Shown here one piece after another: positions 1 through 6,150 of a DNA stretch of 32,102 nt. The stretch lies in IMG/VR virus record IMGVR_UViG_3300042520_000658, positions 1 to 32,102 of that record; one strand, 5' to 3'. The stretch's first letter is position 1; each line of letters opens with the position of its first letter. A program made the position numbers and the translations under genes. This DNA is from a virus. Below the pieces are notes generated by a model, which was not told the DNA's origin, ran no database searches, and worked only from the letters and a program-made list of their open reading frames with translations.

Positions 1-2
1 CA

Positions 3-47
3 GAAGGTAGAAAGCACTTAAAAGGTAATTGGTTTTGGAGGCAGTAG
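3..47 (+). CDS. C-terminal end of an unidentified protein (partial)
   Basis: The frame beginning at base 3 is open from the left edge to a TAG at 45-47 and would encode the last 14 residues of a protein ending in KGNWFWRQ. The frame starting at base 1 stops at 21, and the frame starting at base 2 at once, so this is the longest open frame entering the window. Too little is present to name a family. A long palindrome starts 14 bases after the stop, mirroring the way the second palindrome (24835) begins inside a stop codon. Confidence 0.3.
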   Translation, partial: EGRKHLKGNWFWRQ

Positions 48-61
48 TAATTTTTATTTCT

Positions 62-190
62 GCTAACGGTTCTCGGCTTTGCGATGGTGGGGTTTCAAGG
101 CACAAATGTTCAACCCACCACTAAACTTAAATAGAATTACAAATGATTGATATAGTACTAAAGCCCCACTATTGCAAAACCGATGTTAGC
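62..190. repeat. Long imperfect palindrome A (attC-like element)
   Basis: The arms 62-92 and 164-190 can pair: GCTAAC (62-67) with GTTAGC (185-190), then an internal bulge of five bases (68-72) opposite one (184), then about 20 further pairs with one A/C mismatch and two G-T wobbles, including GCGATGGTGGGG against CCCCACTATTGC. The unpaired middle is about 70 bases. A second element at 24835-24923 has the same architecture and the same GCGATGGT/ACTATTGC core. The outer TAAC...GTTA ends, bulge and long loop resemble an integron attC site. No integrase is visible and this reading is inference. A competing inner pairing, GGTGGGGTT (86-94) with AACCCACC (112-119), is also possible. Confidence 0.7.
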
Positions 191-229
191 GGTATGTGCT
201 TATTCAATTACTAATTAAAAAACATAAAT

Positions 230-454
230 ATGTCAAATACAAAAGAAAAAATGAAACACTTACCAATTAATCTATTCCTTAGTTTAGGTTCATTTGGTAT
301 ATCGTTTAGTGCTTTTTCAATGATACAAGATAACAATTATCTTTCATTTTTTATAGCACTTGTAATTTACCTAAATAGTGCAATGACCGCAAGTCAAATT
401 GATTATTTAGACGAACAAATTAAAAAACTCAAAGGTGAGCAGGGTGCTTCATAG
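230..454 (+). CDS. Small two-helix membrane protein in cassette-like module 1
   Basis: This 74-residue protein has two hydrophobic segments at about residues 11-32 and 37-57, separated by a short polar turn. A lysine-rich amphipathic tail (DEQIKKLKGEQ) follows. I do not recognise the family. The start is the first ATG after the palindrome, preceded by an A-rich leader typical of this host group. An in-frame ATG at 251 is an alternative. The gene is the only cargo between palindrome A and the conserved 3' block at 450-503. The bases just before it (185-193) and just after it (459-467) are exact inverted repeats. Its function cannot be inferred from sequence. It could be a small accessory or membrane-active protein carried as a cassette. 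Confidence 0.6.
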   Translation: MSNTKEKMKHLPINLFLSLGSFGISFSAFSMIQDNNYLSFFIALVIYLNSAMTASQIDYLDEQIKKLKGEQGAS

Positions 455-503
455 CATTACCGCTAACTAACAAATACACGCTATTATTTAGCGCATATAC
501 AAC
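450..503. repeat. Conserved 3' cassette block, copy 1
   Basis: The block runs from the end of the 230-454 gene (its TAG is inside CATAGCATT) to ATACAAC. It is nearly identical to 25152-25206, which follows a different small gene. Shared pieces in order are CATAGCATT, CTAACTAACAAATACACG, CTATTATTTAGC and ATACAAC. The main difference is the bases before CTAAC, which here read ACCG and match, as an inverted repeat, the bases after palindrome A. CGCTA-TTATT-TAGCG (480-494) is a possible small hairpin. The block ends 16 bases before the next start codon. Confidence 0.75.
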
Positions 504-519
504 ATTTAATAATAACACA

Positions 520-1044
520 ATGAAAACACCACTAATAATCCTAATTGCCATACTCGCATCATGCTCAACTGCATGGCACTATCAGAAAATTGAGCGCAAA
601 GACCCTAATTTCTGGACGCAGTTCAATGACACTATTCAGATACCGTTCAAGACGTATGACACCATTTACCACGATGGTGACACGATAGCCATAATTGAGC
701 GCATCGAGTACCGCGATACAATCATTCGGACACGAACGATTAACCCGAAAAGCCGCTTTGATTATAAGGCACAACGCGACCAACTTAGGCATGAACTGAA
801 ATTGGAAAAGGAGCGCACTAAGCAACTCAAAGACGACAACAAAACGCTGCGAACACAATCAAGGACAAAGCGCACGGTAACACGCCAAACGAACCGCACA
901 GAGCGAACAGAAACACGAAAAGAGCACAAAGGTGCACGAACATTTCTATTGTGCCTTATATCGTTTGTAGTAGGCTGTTTGCTCGGCATGGCTTTCATGT
1001 TTAAGTATCGAACAAATGTTTTACGCTGGCTAAGAGGTTTTTAA
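520..1044 (+). CDS. Candidate unimolecular spanin (lipoprotein with C-terminal membrane anchor)
   Basis: The 174-residue protein begins with a lipoprotein signal, MKTPLIILIAILASC, with lipobox LASC and Cys15. Ser at +2 would direct it to the outer membrane. A charged, probably coiled-coil periplasmic region follows (about residues 75-135, rich in K, R, E, Q). Then comes one strong transmembrane helix (about 142-162) and a positively charged end (KYRTNVLRWLRGF), which would face the cytoplasm. An outer-membrane lipid anchor plus a C-terminal inner-membrane helix is the topology known for u-spanins such as phage T1 gp11, which fuse the two membranes in the last step of lysis. It lies far from the holin and amidase at 21.8-22.7 kb. 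Topology is read from sequence; function is inferred. Confidence 0.5.
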   Translation: MKTPLIILIAILASCSTAWHYQKIERKDPNFWTQFNDTIQIPFKTYDTIYHDGDTIAIIERIEYRDTIIRTRTINPKSRFDYKAQRDQLRHELKLEKERTKQLKDDNKTLRTQSRTKRTVTRQTNRTERTETRKEHKGARTFLLCLISFVVGCLLGMAFMFKYRTNVLRWLRGF

Positions 1045-1045
1045 T

Positions 1046-1053
1046 TACATTTG
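1046..1053 (+). promoter_or_regulatory. Possible Bacteroidota -7 box (TACATTTG)
   Basis: TACATTTG fits the TAnnTTTG -7 consensus. Its position would put the transcript start at or very near the GTG start at 1058, giving a leaderless mRNA for the sigma-like gene. No clear TTG -33 box lies 17-19 bases upstream, so the call is weak. Confidence 0.3.
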
Positions 1054-1057
1054 CCAC

Positions 1058-1498
1058 GTGTTTAACTTCAAAAAGCAATACGAGATAGCCTCTACAATGG
1101 TGGGTGAACTAAACAAAGACCTTGTGCATCATTGCTATATTCGTATCGTTGAACGCATTGATGTAAGCCGAATCAAATACCCTGACACCTACTTTTACTC
1201 GGTGATGCGAACACAGGTAAAAGAGTTTATGAAGATGCACGATAGACAAGTGTTTAACGAGCCATTAGATGACATCGAAACAACTGACAGTATAGAACAC
1301 ATCCGAAAGCAATTGGAGCAGCTTAGAGATGCGGGATTTATTGAGGAGGTTTATGTTTTTGAACGATTAGCTACTGGTACTAAAGCAGTTGACCTTAGCG
1401 AAAAAACGGGAATAAGCCGCGCACTATTAAAAAATATTTATAACTTTGTGAAAAATACGATATTACATGAACTTGACAACAGTAAATCAGACGCTTAG
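1058..1498 (+). CDS. Sigma-70-like (ECF-type) factor or related DNA-binding regulator
   Basis: The 146-residue protein has the two-part layout of small sigma factors. An all-helical N-terminal part (about 8-65) contains YPDTYFYSVMRTQVKEF, resembling region 2. An acidic linker follows, then a C-terminal helix-turn-helix (about 98-137, VFERLATGTKAVDLSEKTGISRALL) like region 4. Such proteins often sit upstream of the terminase genes in Bacteroidota phages and may direct late transcription. The start is GTG, because no ATG occurs before residue 14 (ATG at 1097 is the alternative). It overlaps the next gene by about 30 bases. I see no obvious shared late promoter to assign to it, so its regulon is unknown. 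Confidence 0.6.
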   Translation: MFNFKKQYEIASTMVGELNKDLVHHCYIRIVERIDVSRIKYPDTYFYSVMRTQVKEFMKMHDRQVFNEPLDDIETTDSIEHIRKQLEQLRDAGFIEEVYVFERLATGTKAVDLSEKTGISRALLKNIYNFVKNTILHELDNSKSDA

Positions 1499-1829
1499 AG
1501 ATTTGAGCGATAAACTTATGAAGCATCAAGGCGGACATAAATTCACCGATAACGAGAAACAATCTCTTAACGCTTTTTGGCTTGAATCAGGAAAGAACCG
1601 CAAGAACATCACTTGGGGCTGTGGTTCATGTGTTAACACCGCTTTGAAGGTGTTATACAACTACATCAACTTTCATGAGCCGAAACAAGCAATACAACCA
1701 CAAGTTACAGGCATAGACATCGAAAGCATGGATAGACCTGAGTTGTTTGAGCTTGCAACGGTCAAAGGATTGAAATTCTACAAGAACATCAAAACAGAGA
1801 AATTGATTGAATTGATTAAAAGCAACTAA
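1467..1829 (+). CDS. Phage protein with C-terminal HeH/LEM-like DNA-binding fold
   Basis: The 120-residue product has an unassigned N-terminal part (1-80) containing a WGCGSCVNTAL motif. Its C-terminus (about 85-119) has the pattern of a HeH/LEM or Rho-N-type helix-extended-loop-helix: IESMDRPELFELATVKGLKF followed by KNIKTEKLIELIK. In other phages such small domains occur at the ends of DNA-associated virion or packaging proteins. The ATG at 1467 overlaps the end of the sigma-like gene in another frame, implying co-transcription. The role is not known. Position next to ParB-like and terminase genes suggests DNA handling, which is inference. Confidence 0.65.
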   Translation: MNLTTVNQTLRDLSDKLMKHQGGHKFTDNEKQSLNAFWLESGKNRKNITWGCGSCVNTALKVLYNYINFHEPKQAIQPQVTGIDIESMDRPELFELATVKGLKFYKNIKTEKLIELIKSN

Positions 1830-1830
1830 G

Positions 1831-1932
1831 ATAAAAAAACTAATAATTTTAGCAGCACTTGTGATTAGCTTTACAGCCTGCAAAAAAGAAACACCATTAA
1901 AACACTTAGGTAATGAATATCGAATCAGTTAA
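1831..1932 (+). CDS. Tiny lipoprotein frame with ATA in the start position
   Basis: A 33-codon frame reads (M)KKLIILAALVISFTAC then KKETPLKHLGNEYRIS. This is a textbook Bacteroidota lipoprotein signal with lipobox FTAC followed by KK. There is no ATG, GTG or TTG at the expected start: the codon at 1831 is ATA, and the only accepted start in frame is GTG at 1861, which would cut off most of the signal peptide. It fills the gap between the HeH/LEM gene and the ParB-like gene and overlaps the latter by 20 bases. Either translation starts at a non-standard codon, or a single ATG-to-ATA change has silenced it. A small outer-membrane lipoprotein is the likely original product. Confidence 0.4.
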   Translation: MKKLIILAALVISFTACKKETPLKHLGNEYRIS

Positions 1933-2614
1933 AATATCAACGGTTAAATCAAACCCAAACAATCCGAGAGTAATCAAAGATGACAAGTTTAATAAGTTGG
2001 TGCAGTCGATTAAAGACTTCCCTCAGATGTTGGAAATACGTCCGATTGTAGTCAATGATGACATGATTGTTTTGGGCGGCAATATGCGCTTGAAAGCGTG
2101 TAAGGAAGCAGGACTTAAAGAAGTGCCAATCATCAAAGCGTCAGACCTTACAGAAGAGCAGCAGAGAGAGTTTATCATTAAAGATAACGTTGGCTTTGGT
2201 GAATGGGATTGGGAGCAGCTGAAGGAATGGGATGGCGAAGAGTTGGAAGCATGGGGATTGGATGTGCCAAAAGATAAAACATTAGATACTGATGGACTGT
2301 TTGATATAGAAATACCATTTTATACAGCAAGTGATGAAAAACCAAACGAAATAGAGTTAGCAGATACTTCTCGTTCTGATGAATTAATAAAAAAAATTGA
2401 TTCATTGGATTTAGATACAAGGCTTAAAAATATTTTAAAAATACGTGCTGCTTTTTTTACTGATTTTAACTTTCAAAAAATAGCAGACTACTATCATAAT
2501 TCAGACAAAAATATAAAAGAATTGTTTGAAGATTTAGGAATGGTTATTTTGACACCTCGTAAAGCATTAGAAAAGGGATTTGTTGATATTAGTGAAAACA
2601 TAATGGAGTTATGA
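1913..2614 (+). CDS. ParB/sulfiredoxin-like N-terminal domain protein
   Basis: Residues 1-95 match the ParB N-terminal fold. They include NPNNPRVIKDDKFNKLVQSI, the PIVVNDDMIVLGGNMRLKAC box (GGNMR is the GxxR-type motif) and VPIIKA. Then follows EEQQREFIIKDNVGFGEWDW, a pattern common to phage ParB-type proteins linked to DNA modification genes. The C-terminal third (about 125-233), with FNFQKIADYYHNSD and ALEKGFVDIS, belongs to no family I can name with confidence. This half is clearly more AT-rich than the first and matches the next gene. It overlaps that gene by 4 bases (ATGA). ParB-like domains accompany methyltransferases or glycosyltransferases in phage DNA-modification modules, so a role in modifying or binding DNA is inferred. 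Confidence 0.7.
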   Translation: MNIESVKISTVKSNPNNPRVIKDDKFNKLVQSIKDFPQMLEIRPIVVNDDMIVLGGNMRLKACKEAGLKEVPIIKASDLTEEQQREFIIKDNVGFGEWDWEQLKEWDGEELEAWGLDVPKDKTLDTDGLFDIEIPFYTASDEKPNEIELADTSRSDELIKKIDSLDLDTRLKNILKIRAAFFTDFNFQKIADYYHNSDKNIKELFEDLGMVILTPRKALEKGFVDISENIMEL

Positions 2615-3405
2615 TTTTTTTTGTTTTATCTATTCAGGAAAAAAAACACAATAAAACTGTTCGTTATTTAGAAAAGCGAGGGTTTGATTATCGCGTTTTG
2701 ATTCCTAATTGTTTAAATGATGAAATACACATAAGTTACAAAGAAAATGCTATCGTATACGACACCGAAGAATGTAAGAGATTTGTTGATTTTTGCGGAA
2801 CTAACATAACAAATGGAGCGGCAGTAGGACGAGTTGCAAGCATACGTGAGTCAAAAAAAATAAGTGGCGTTTCAGTTTGTTTAGATGATGATTATGGTGG
2901 CGTGTTTGGAAGCAGACCAATAAACACATACACAAAAGACAGATTGATTTATTTAATACTTCAATTACATGAGATGCAAAAAAATACTGGCGTTATTTTT
3001 GGGGGCTATTCAGGGGGGGCAATGCCAAACCTAAAGAGAAATATTATGCAAATTTGGCTATTAGATAAATCATATCAAGAAAACGAACTAAACATGATTT
3101 TAAATGAAGATGTGAATTTTTCAATAAAAAAATGGCAAAGAGGTGTGGCAAATTTTGGATTGGCAACTATTTTAAGAAGTGGAGCACAAACAGCGGAGAT
3201 GGATAAAATAGATGGAAACACAAAACATATTTACGCAACCGATAGGAGTTATAGAAAGTCATACGGTAGTGTGTTACAAGACCCGAATAATGCTAAATTA
3301 ACAATAAACAGACATAACACGAAAAGAGGTGCTTTATGGCATCACAGAGTGAGTTGGATGGGTTTATGCCCAATGATATTAGATAAAGATGTATATTCGC
3401 GTTAA
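2611..3405 (+). CDS. Probable glycosyltransferase of the TET-associated (TAGT) type
   Basis: The 264-residue protein starts with a GT-A-like pattern: IQEKKHNKTVRYLEKRGFDY at the N-terminus, then NGAAVGRVASIRES, then SVCLDDDYGG, a DDD motif fitting a DxD metal/nucleotide-sugar site. Further on are NEDVNFSIKKW, resembling an acidic catalytic segment, and a closing HHRVSW...CPMIL segment. Together with the ParB-like gene directly upstream (4-base overlap), this fits the glycosyltransferases that decorate modified cytosine in some phages. No TET/JBP oxygenase is visible here, so the acceptor is unknown. Base composition is AT-rich, and homopolymers (G5 and G7 at 3001-3018) are unusual for the window. 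Confidence 0.5.
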   Translation: MIFFVLSIQEKKHNKTVRYLEKRGFDYRVLIPNCLNDEIHISYKENAIVYDTEECKRFVDFCGTNITNGAAVGRVASIRESKKISGVSVCLDDDYGGVFGSRPINTYTKDRLIYLILQLHEMQKNTGVIFGGYSGGAMPNLKRNIMQIWLLDKSYQENELNMILNEDVNFSIKKWQRGVANFGLATILRSGAQTAEMDKIDGNTKHIYATDRSYRKSYGSVLQDPNNAKLTINRHNTKRGALWHHRVSWMGLCPMILDKDVYSR

Positions 3406-3427
3406 AACAGCCAAAAAACAGCCTAAA

Positions 3428-3829
3428 ATGAATAATCCAATACCAAACAATAAGCCTTTCAAAAAAGGTCAGTCAGGAAACCCAAACGGGCGACCAAAAA
3501 AGATTGAAACCGTGCTGGCGGATTACTTTTTTTCTGAGCATAATTTGAAGCTATCGAAGACGCAAACGCAGGATATTATTCAAGTTATTTTGGGTAAGAC
3601 AAAAAAAGAGTTGATGGATTTGGCTGCGAATGATGAGTTACCGTTTTGGGTTGCTTTGATTGCCAAGAAAGCGAAACGTGATTTTGAGAAGGGCAGTATT
3701 CATATTCTCGATGTGTTATTCGATAGGGTGTATGGTAAGCCAAAAGAAGAAATTAGCCAAACTGTGCATAATGTAGAGATATTCAAAGGGCTCGAAATAG
3801 ATGTTAAGGAAGACGACAGCGCAGGATAA
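3428..3829 (+). CDS. terS: Small terminase subunit (DUF5681-type)
   Basis: The N-terminal FKKGQSGNPNGRPKK box (residues 12-26 from this start) is the hallmark of DUF5681-type proteins that precede large terminases. The rest is helical and charged. It would bind the packaging site and load the large subunit. I chose ATG 3428 (133 residues) because it directly precedes the conserved box. An ATG at 3389 is in frame and would overlap the preceding gene. It overlaps the large subunit gene by 29 bases. Confidence 0.75.
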   Translation: MNNPIPNNKPFKKGQSGNPNGRPKKIETVLADYFFSEHNLKLSKTQTQDIIQVILGKTKKELMDLAANDELPFWVALIAKKAKRDFEKGSIHILDVLFDRVYGKPKEEISQTVHNVEIFKGLEIDVKEDDSAG

Positions 3830-4964
3830 AATTGCAGCACTTCGCAAACGTGTTCGCATTGTACAAGGTGGTTCATCGAGTTCAAAAACGTTCACTATTA
3901 TACCGTTTCTAATCGACTACGCAAACAAGAACGCAGGCAAAGAAATAAGCATAGTATCTGAAAGCATACCACATTTAAGGCGTGGCGCAATGCGCGACTT
4001 TGTTAAGATTATGGAGTGGGTGGGCTTGATGGATTACTCAGCATGGAATAAATCAACACTTACATACTACTTTCCAAACGGTTCATTTATTGAGTTCTTT
4101 TCTGGCGACCAACCGGACAAGATGCGAGGGGCAAGGCGTGACGTGTTATTTGTGAATGAGGCAAACAACGTAGCATGGGAAACTTACTACCAATTAGCCA
4201 TTAGAACAAGGGAGTTCATTTACATTGACTTTAATCCAACTGCTGAATTTTGGGCACACACTGAGTTACAGAACCAGCCCGATGTTGACTTCATAATCCT
4301 TACCTACCGTGATAACGAAGCCTTAGAAGCGTCAATCATAAACGAGTTTAAGAAAGCAGAGGAGAAAGCCAAAACAAGCGAGTATTGGGCGAACTGGGTA
4401 CGGGTTTATGTGAATGGCGAAATAGGTAGTTTGCAGGGCGTTGTGTTCGACAATTGGAAGCAATGCGATTCAATACCTCAACAAGCGCGGTTATTAGGCT
4501 ATGGTTGTGACTTCGGGTATAGCAACGACCCATCTACATTAATGGCGGTTTATCAGTTAAACAATGAGTTCTATTACGATGAGTTGATTTATCAAAAAGG
4601 ATTGTTAAATAGTGACCTTGCAAGGCTAATCAAACAACACCCGACAGCAATGATTTACGCAGATAGCGCAGAGCCTAAATCAATCCAAGAATTAAAGACT
4701 TACGGCATACGAATTACAGCAACCGAGAAAGGTGCTGATTCAATCATGCACGGTATATCAAAGATGCAACAATCACCGTTCTATGTTACCAAACGAAGCA
4801 TTAATTTAATTAAAGAGTTAAGAGCGTACATATGGGCAACTAATAAGAATGGAGCCACATTAAATAATCCTATTGATGCTTTTAATCATGCTATTGATGC
4901 GATAAGATACTATCACTTAGGGCAAGGCAAATATTCAGGTAACTATGTAAGCGCAACAGTATGA
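3801..4964 (+). CDS. terL: Large terminase subunit (ATPase-nuclease)
   Basis: This is the motor that packages DNA into the prohead and cuts concatemers. The 387 residues carry a Walker A-like QGGSSSSKT (22-30), a Walker B DVLFVNEAN (114-122), a coupling-type motif near YIDFNPTAE, and an RNase H-like nuclease. The nuclease acidic residues lie in GCDFGYSNDPS (Asp237), IYADSAEP (Asp288) and the C-terminal DAFNHAIDAIRY (Asp359/Asp366). Length is on the short side of normal but all motor and nuclease motifs are present. It starts inside the small subunit gene and overlaps the next gene by 4 bases (ATGA). This is one of the surest calls in the window. Confidence 0.93.
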   Translation: MLRKTTAQDKIAALRKRVRIVQGGSSSSKTFTIIPFLIDYANKNAGKEISIVSESIPHLRRGAMRDFVKIMEWVGLMDYSAWNKSTLTYYFPNGSFIEFFSGDQPDKMRGARRDVLFVNEANNVAWETYYQLAIRTREFIYIDFNPTAEFWAHTELQNQPDVDFIILTYRDNEALEASIINEFKKAEEKAKTSEYWANWVRVYVNGEIGSLQGVVFDNWKQCDSIPQQARLLGYGCDFGYSNDPSTLMAVYQLNNEFYYDELIYQKGLLNSDLARLIKQHPTAMIYADSAEPKSIQELKTYGIRITATEKGADSIMHGISKMQQSPFYVTKRSINLIKELRAYIWATNKNGATLNNPIDAFNHAIDAIRYYHLGQGKYSGNYVSATV

Positions 4965-5554
4965 AGATAGTAATATTCAGCAGTCCACAACGCAAAGCCA
5001 TGCTTAAAAAGCTACGCAAAGAATTGAAAGGTATGGACGTTACTGTTATTGACAGTCCTGAAACATTTGGCAAGGAGCGTTTTTGGATGCGTATGGCATA
5101 TGCCTTTGCGATATGCTTAGATTCAGAGCATGACAACTACCTGCTACTACCTGACGATGTTTGCAAGGTAGATATTGAACGCATCAAAATACTCCATGAT
5201 AAAATGAAGCATTTGAAGTACACGATTAATGCAATAAATGACGGGCGCGTTTCTTGTTGGGGGAGTAGGTCAAACCCTAACTTAAAGATTGATGAATTAA
5301 TACATTCAGATTATTTTGATTGCGCTGGATTGACTAACAGAAAAACACTATCTTTGATTGGTGTTGAGCCTATTCCAGCGCATTGGTTTGACCGACCTGA
5401 TAAAAGTAGCGGAGTTGGTTATCAATTGACAACTAAGTTTAGAACAAAAAATGTATTGATGTACACGGCTCAAAAGTCACTTGTCTATCATGGCGACCAT
5501 GAATCAGTTATGCACAAGGAAGAGCGTAAACGAACACCATTGATTAGCAAATGA
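4961..5554 (+). CDS. Glycosyltransferase-like protein
   Basis: The 197-residue protein has an alternating beta-alpha N-terminus (MKIVIFSSPQRKAMLKKL). YLLLPDDVCKV (residues about 60-70) places an acidic pair in the position of a GT-A DxD motif. A C-terminal YHGDHESVMHKEERKR segment looks like a conserved active-site or substrate-binding loop. No signal peptide or membrane helix is present, so it acts in the cytoplasm. It overlaps both neighbours by 4 bases. The two following genes are also glycosyltransferase-like, so the three probably form a pathway acting on a virion protein, on DNA, or on a host surface glycan. The exact sugar and acceptor cannot be read from sequence. Confidence 0.5.
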   Translation: MKIVIFSSPQRKAMLKKLRKELKGMDVTVIDSPETFGKERFWMRMAYAFAICLDSEHDNYLLLPDDVCKVDIERIKILHDKMKHLKYTINAINDGRVSCWGSRSNPNLKIDELIHSDYFDCAGLTNRKTLSLIGVEPIPAHWFDRPDKSSGVGYQLTTKFRTKNVLMYTAQKSLVYHGDHESVMHKEERKRTPLISK

Positions 5555-6150
5555 TAGCACACGTTATAAATTTAAAGCACCGTGAAGATAGGCTTCAATA
5601 CAGTCAAGAACTATTGCAACGCGAAGGATTGCAAATGATAGTACACGAAGCCACAAACGGGCAAGTCGAGTACTTAGAAATGTTTGATAGTAAACGAATG
5701 AGGGGGCACGCTGGATGCCATAATTCGCACATTACGTTATTGGAAAAGATAAAAGGCACGGCAAAGCATCACTTGATTTTAGAAGACGATTGTGAATTGA
5801 TTAATGGATTCAAAGATAAGGCGCAAGGCTATATTGACATGATGCCAAATGATTTTAGCGTGTTGTACTTAGGTGGGAATATTGGAGTGTTCAACAAAGC
5901 GATTGAACCACTAAATAAACATTTTAGTTTGGCTAAAAAAGTTATGGCAACCCATGCTTATGTAGTTAACGATTCACAAATTGACTTTATATTGTCTATT
6001 CTAAAAAGACGAGTGTATAAGATTGACATGATGTTTATGGAAGTGCAACAAGCAGTCGATGTGTACATAACAAATGAGTGTTTAGCATGGCAGCGTGAAA
6101 CATTTAGTGACATAGGATTTGATGTATTGAAAGTTAAAACAAAGTATTGA
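5551..6150 (+). CDS. GT25-family glycosyltransferase
   Basis: The N-terminal HVINLKHREDRLQYSQELL and GHAGCHNSHITLLEKI are the signature segments of GT25 (LOS/LPS and collagen-type galactosyltransferases), followed by LILEDDCELI (ExDD acidic motif) and a THAYVV segment. At 199 residues it is a compact version that keeps the catalytic core. It is cytoplasmic. It overlaps the upstream gene by 4 bases and shares its last base with the next start (TGATG), so the glycosyltransferase genes are translationally coupled. GT25 enzymes normally act on lipooligosaccharide. In a phage between terminase and tail genes, virion or receptor-related glycosylation is an alternative, and this is inference. Confidence 0.75.
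   Translation: MIAHVINLKHREDRLQYSQELLQREGLQMIVHEATNGQVEYLEMFDSKRMRGHAGCHNSHITLLEKIKGTAKHHLILEDDCELINGFKDKAQGYIDMMPNDFSVLYLGGNIGVFNKAIEPLNKHFSLAKKVMATHAYVVNDSQIDFILSILKRRVYKIDMMFMEVQQAVDVYITNECLAWQRETFSDIGFDVLKVKTKY

Noticed and set aside
62-190. Inverted-repeat ends of an insertion sequence
   Set aside because: The enclosed length is far too short for a transposase, no target-site duplication is evident, and the arms are imperfect with a conserved bulge.
230-454. Holin at the left end
   Set aside because: Two hydrophobic helices could suggest a holin, but a convincing holin lies directly before the amidase at 21806, and this gene is in a cassette-like module.
565-998. Minus-strand frames opposite the spanin gene and, in general, all minus-strand frames in the window
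   Set aside because: They mirror + strand genes, have low-complexity or cysteine/serine-rich sequences, no promoters or sensible starts, and would break a continuous, tightly overlapping + strand layout.
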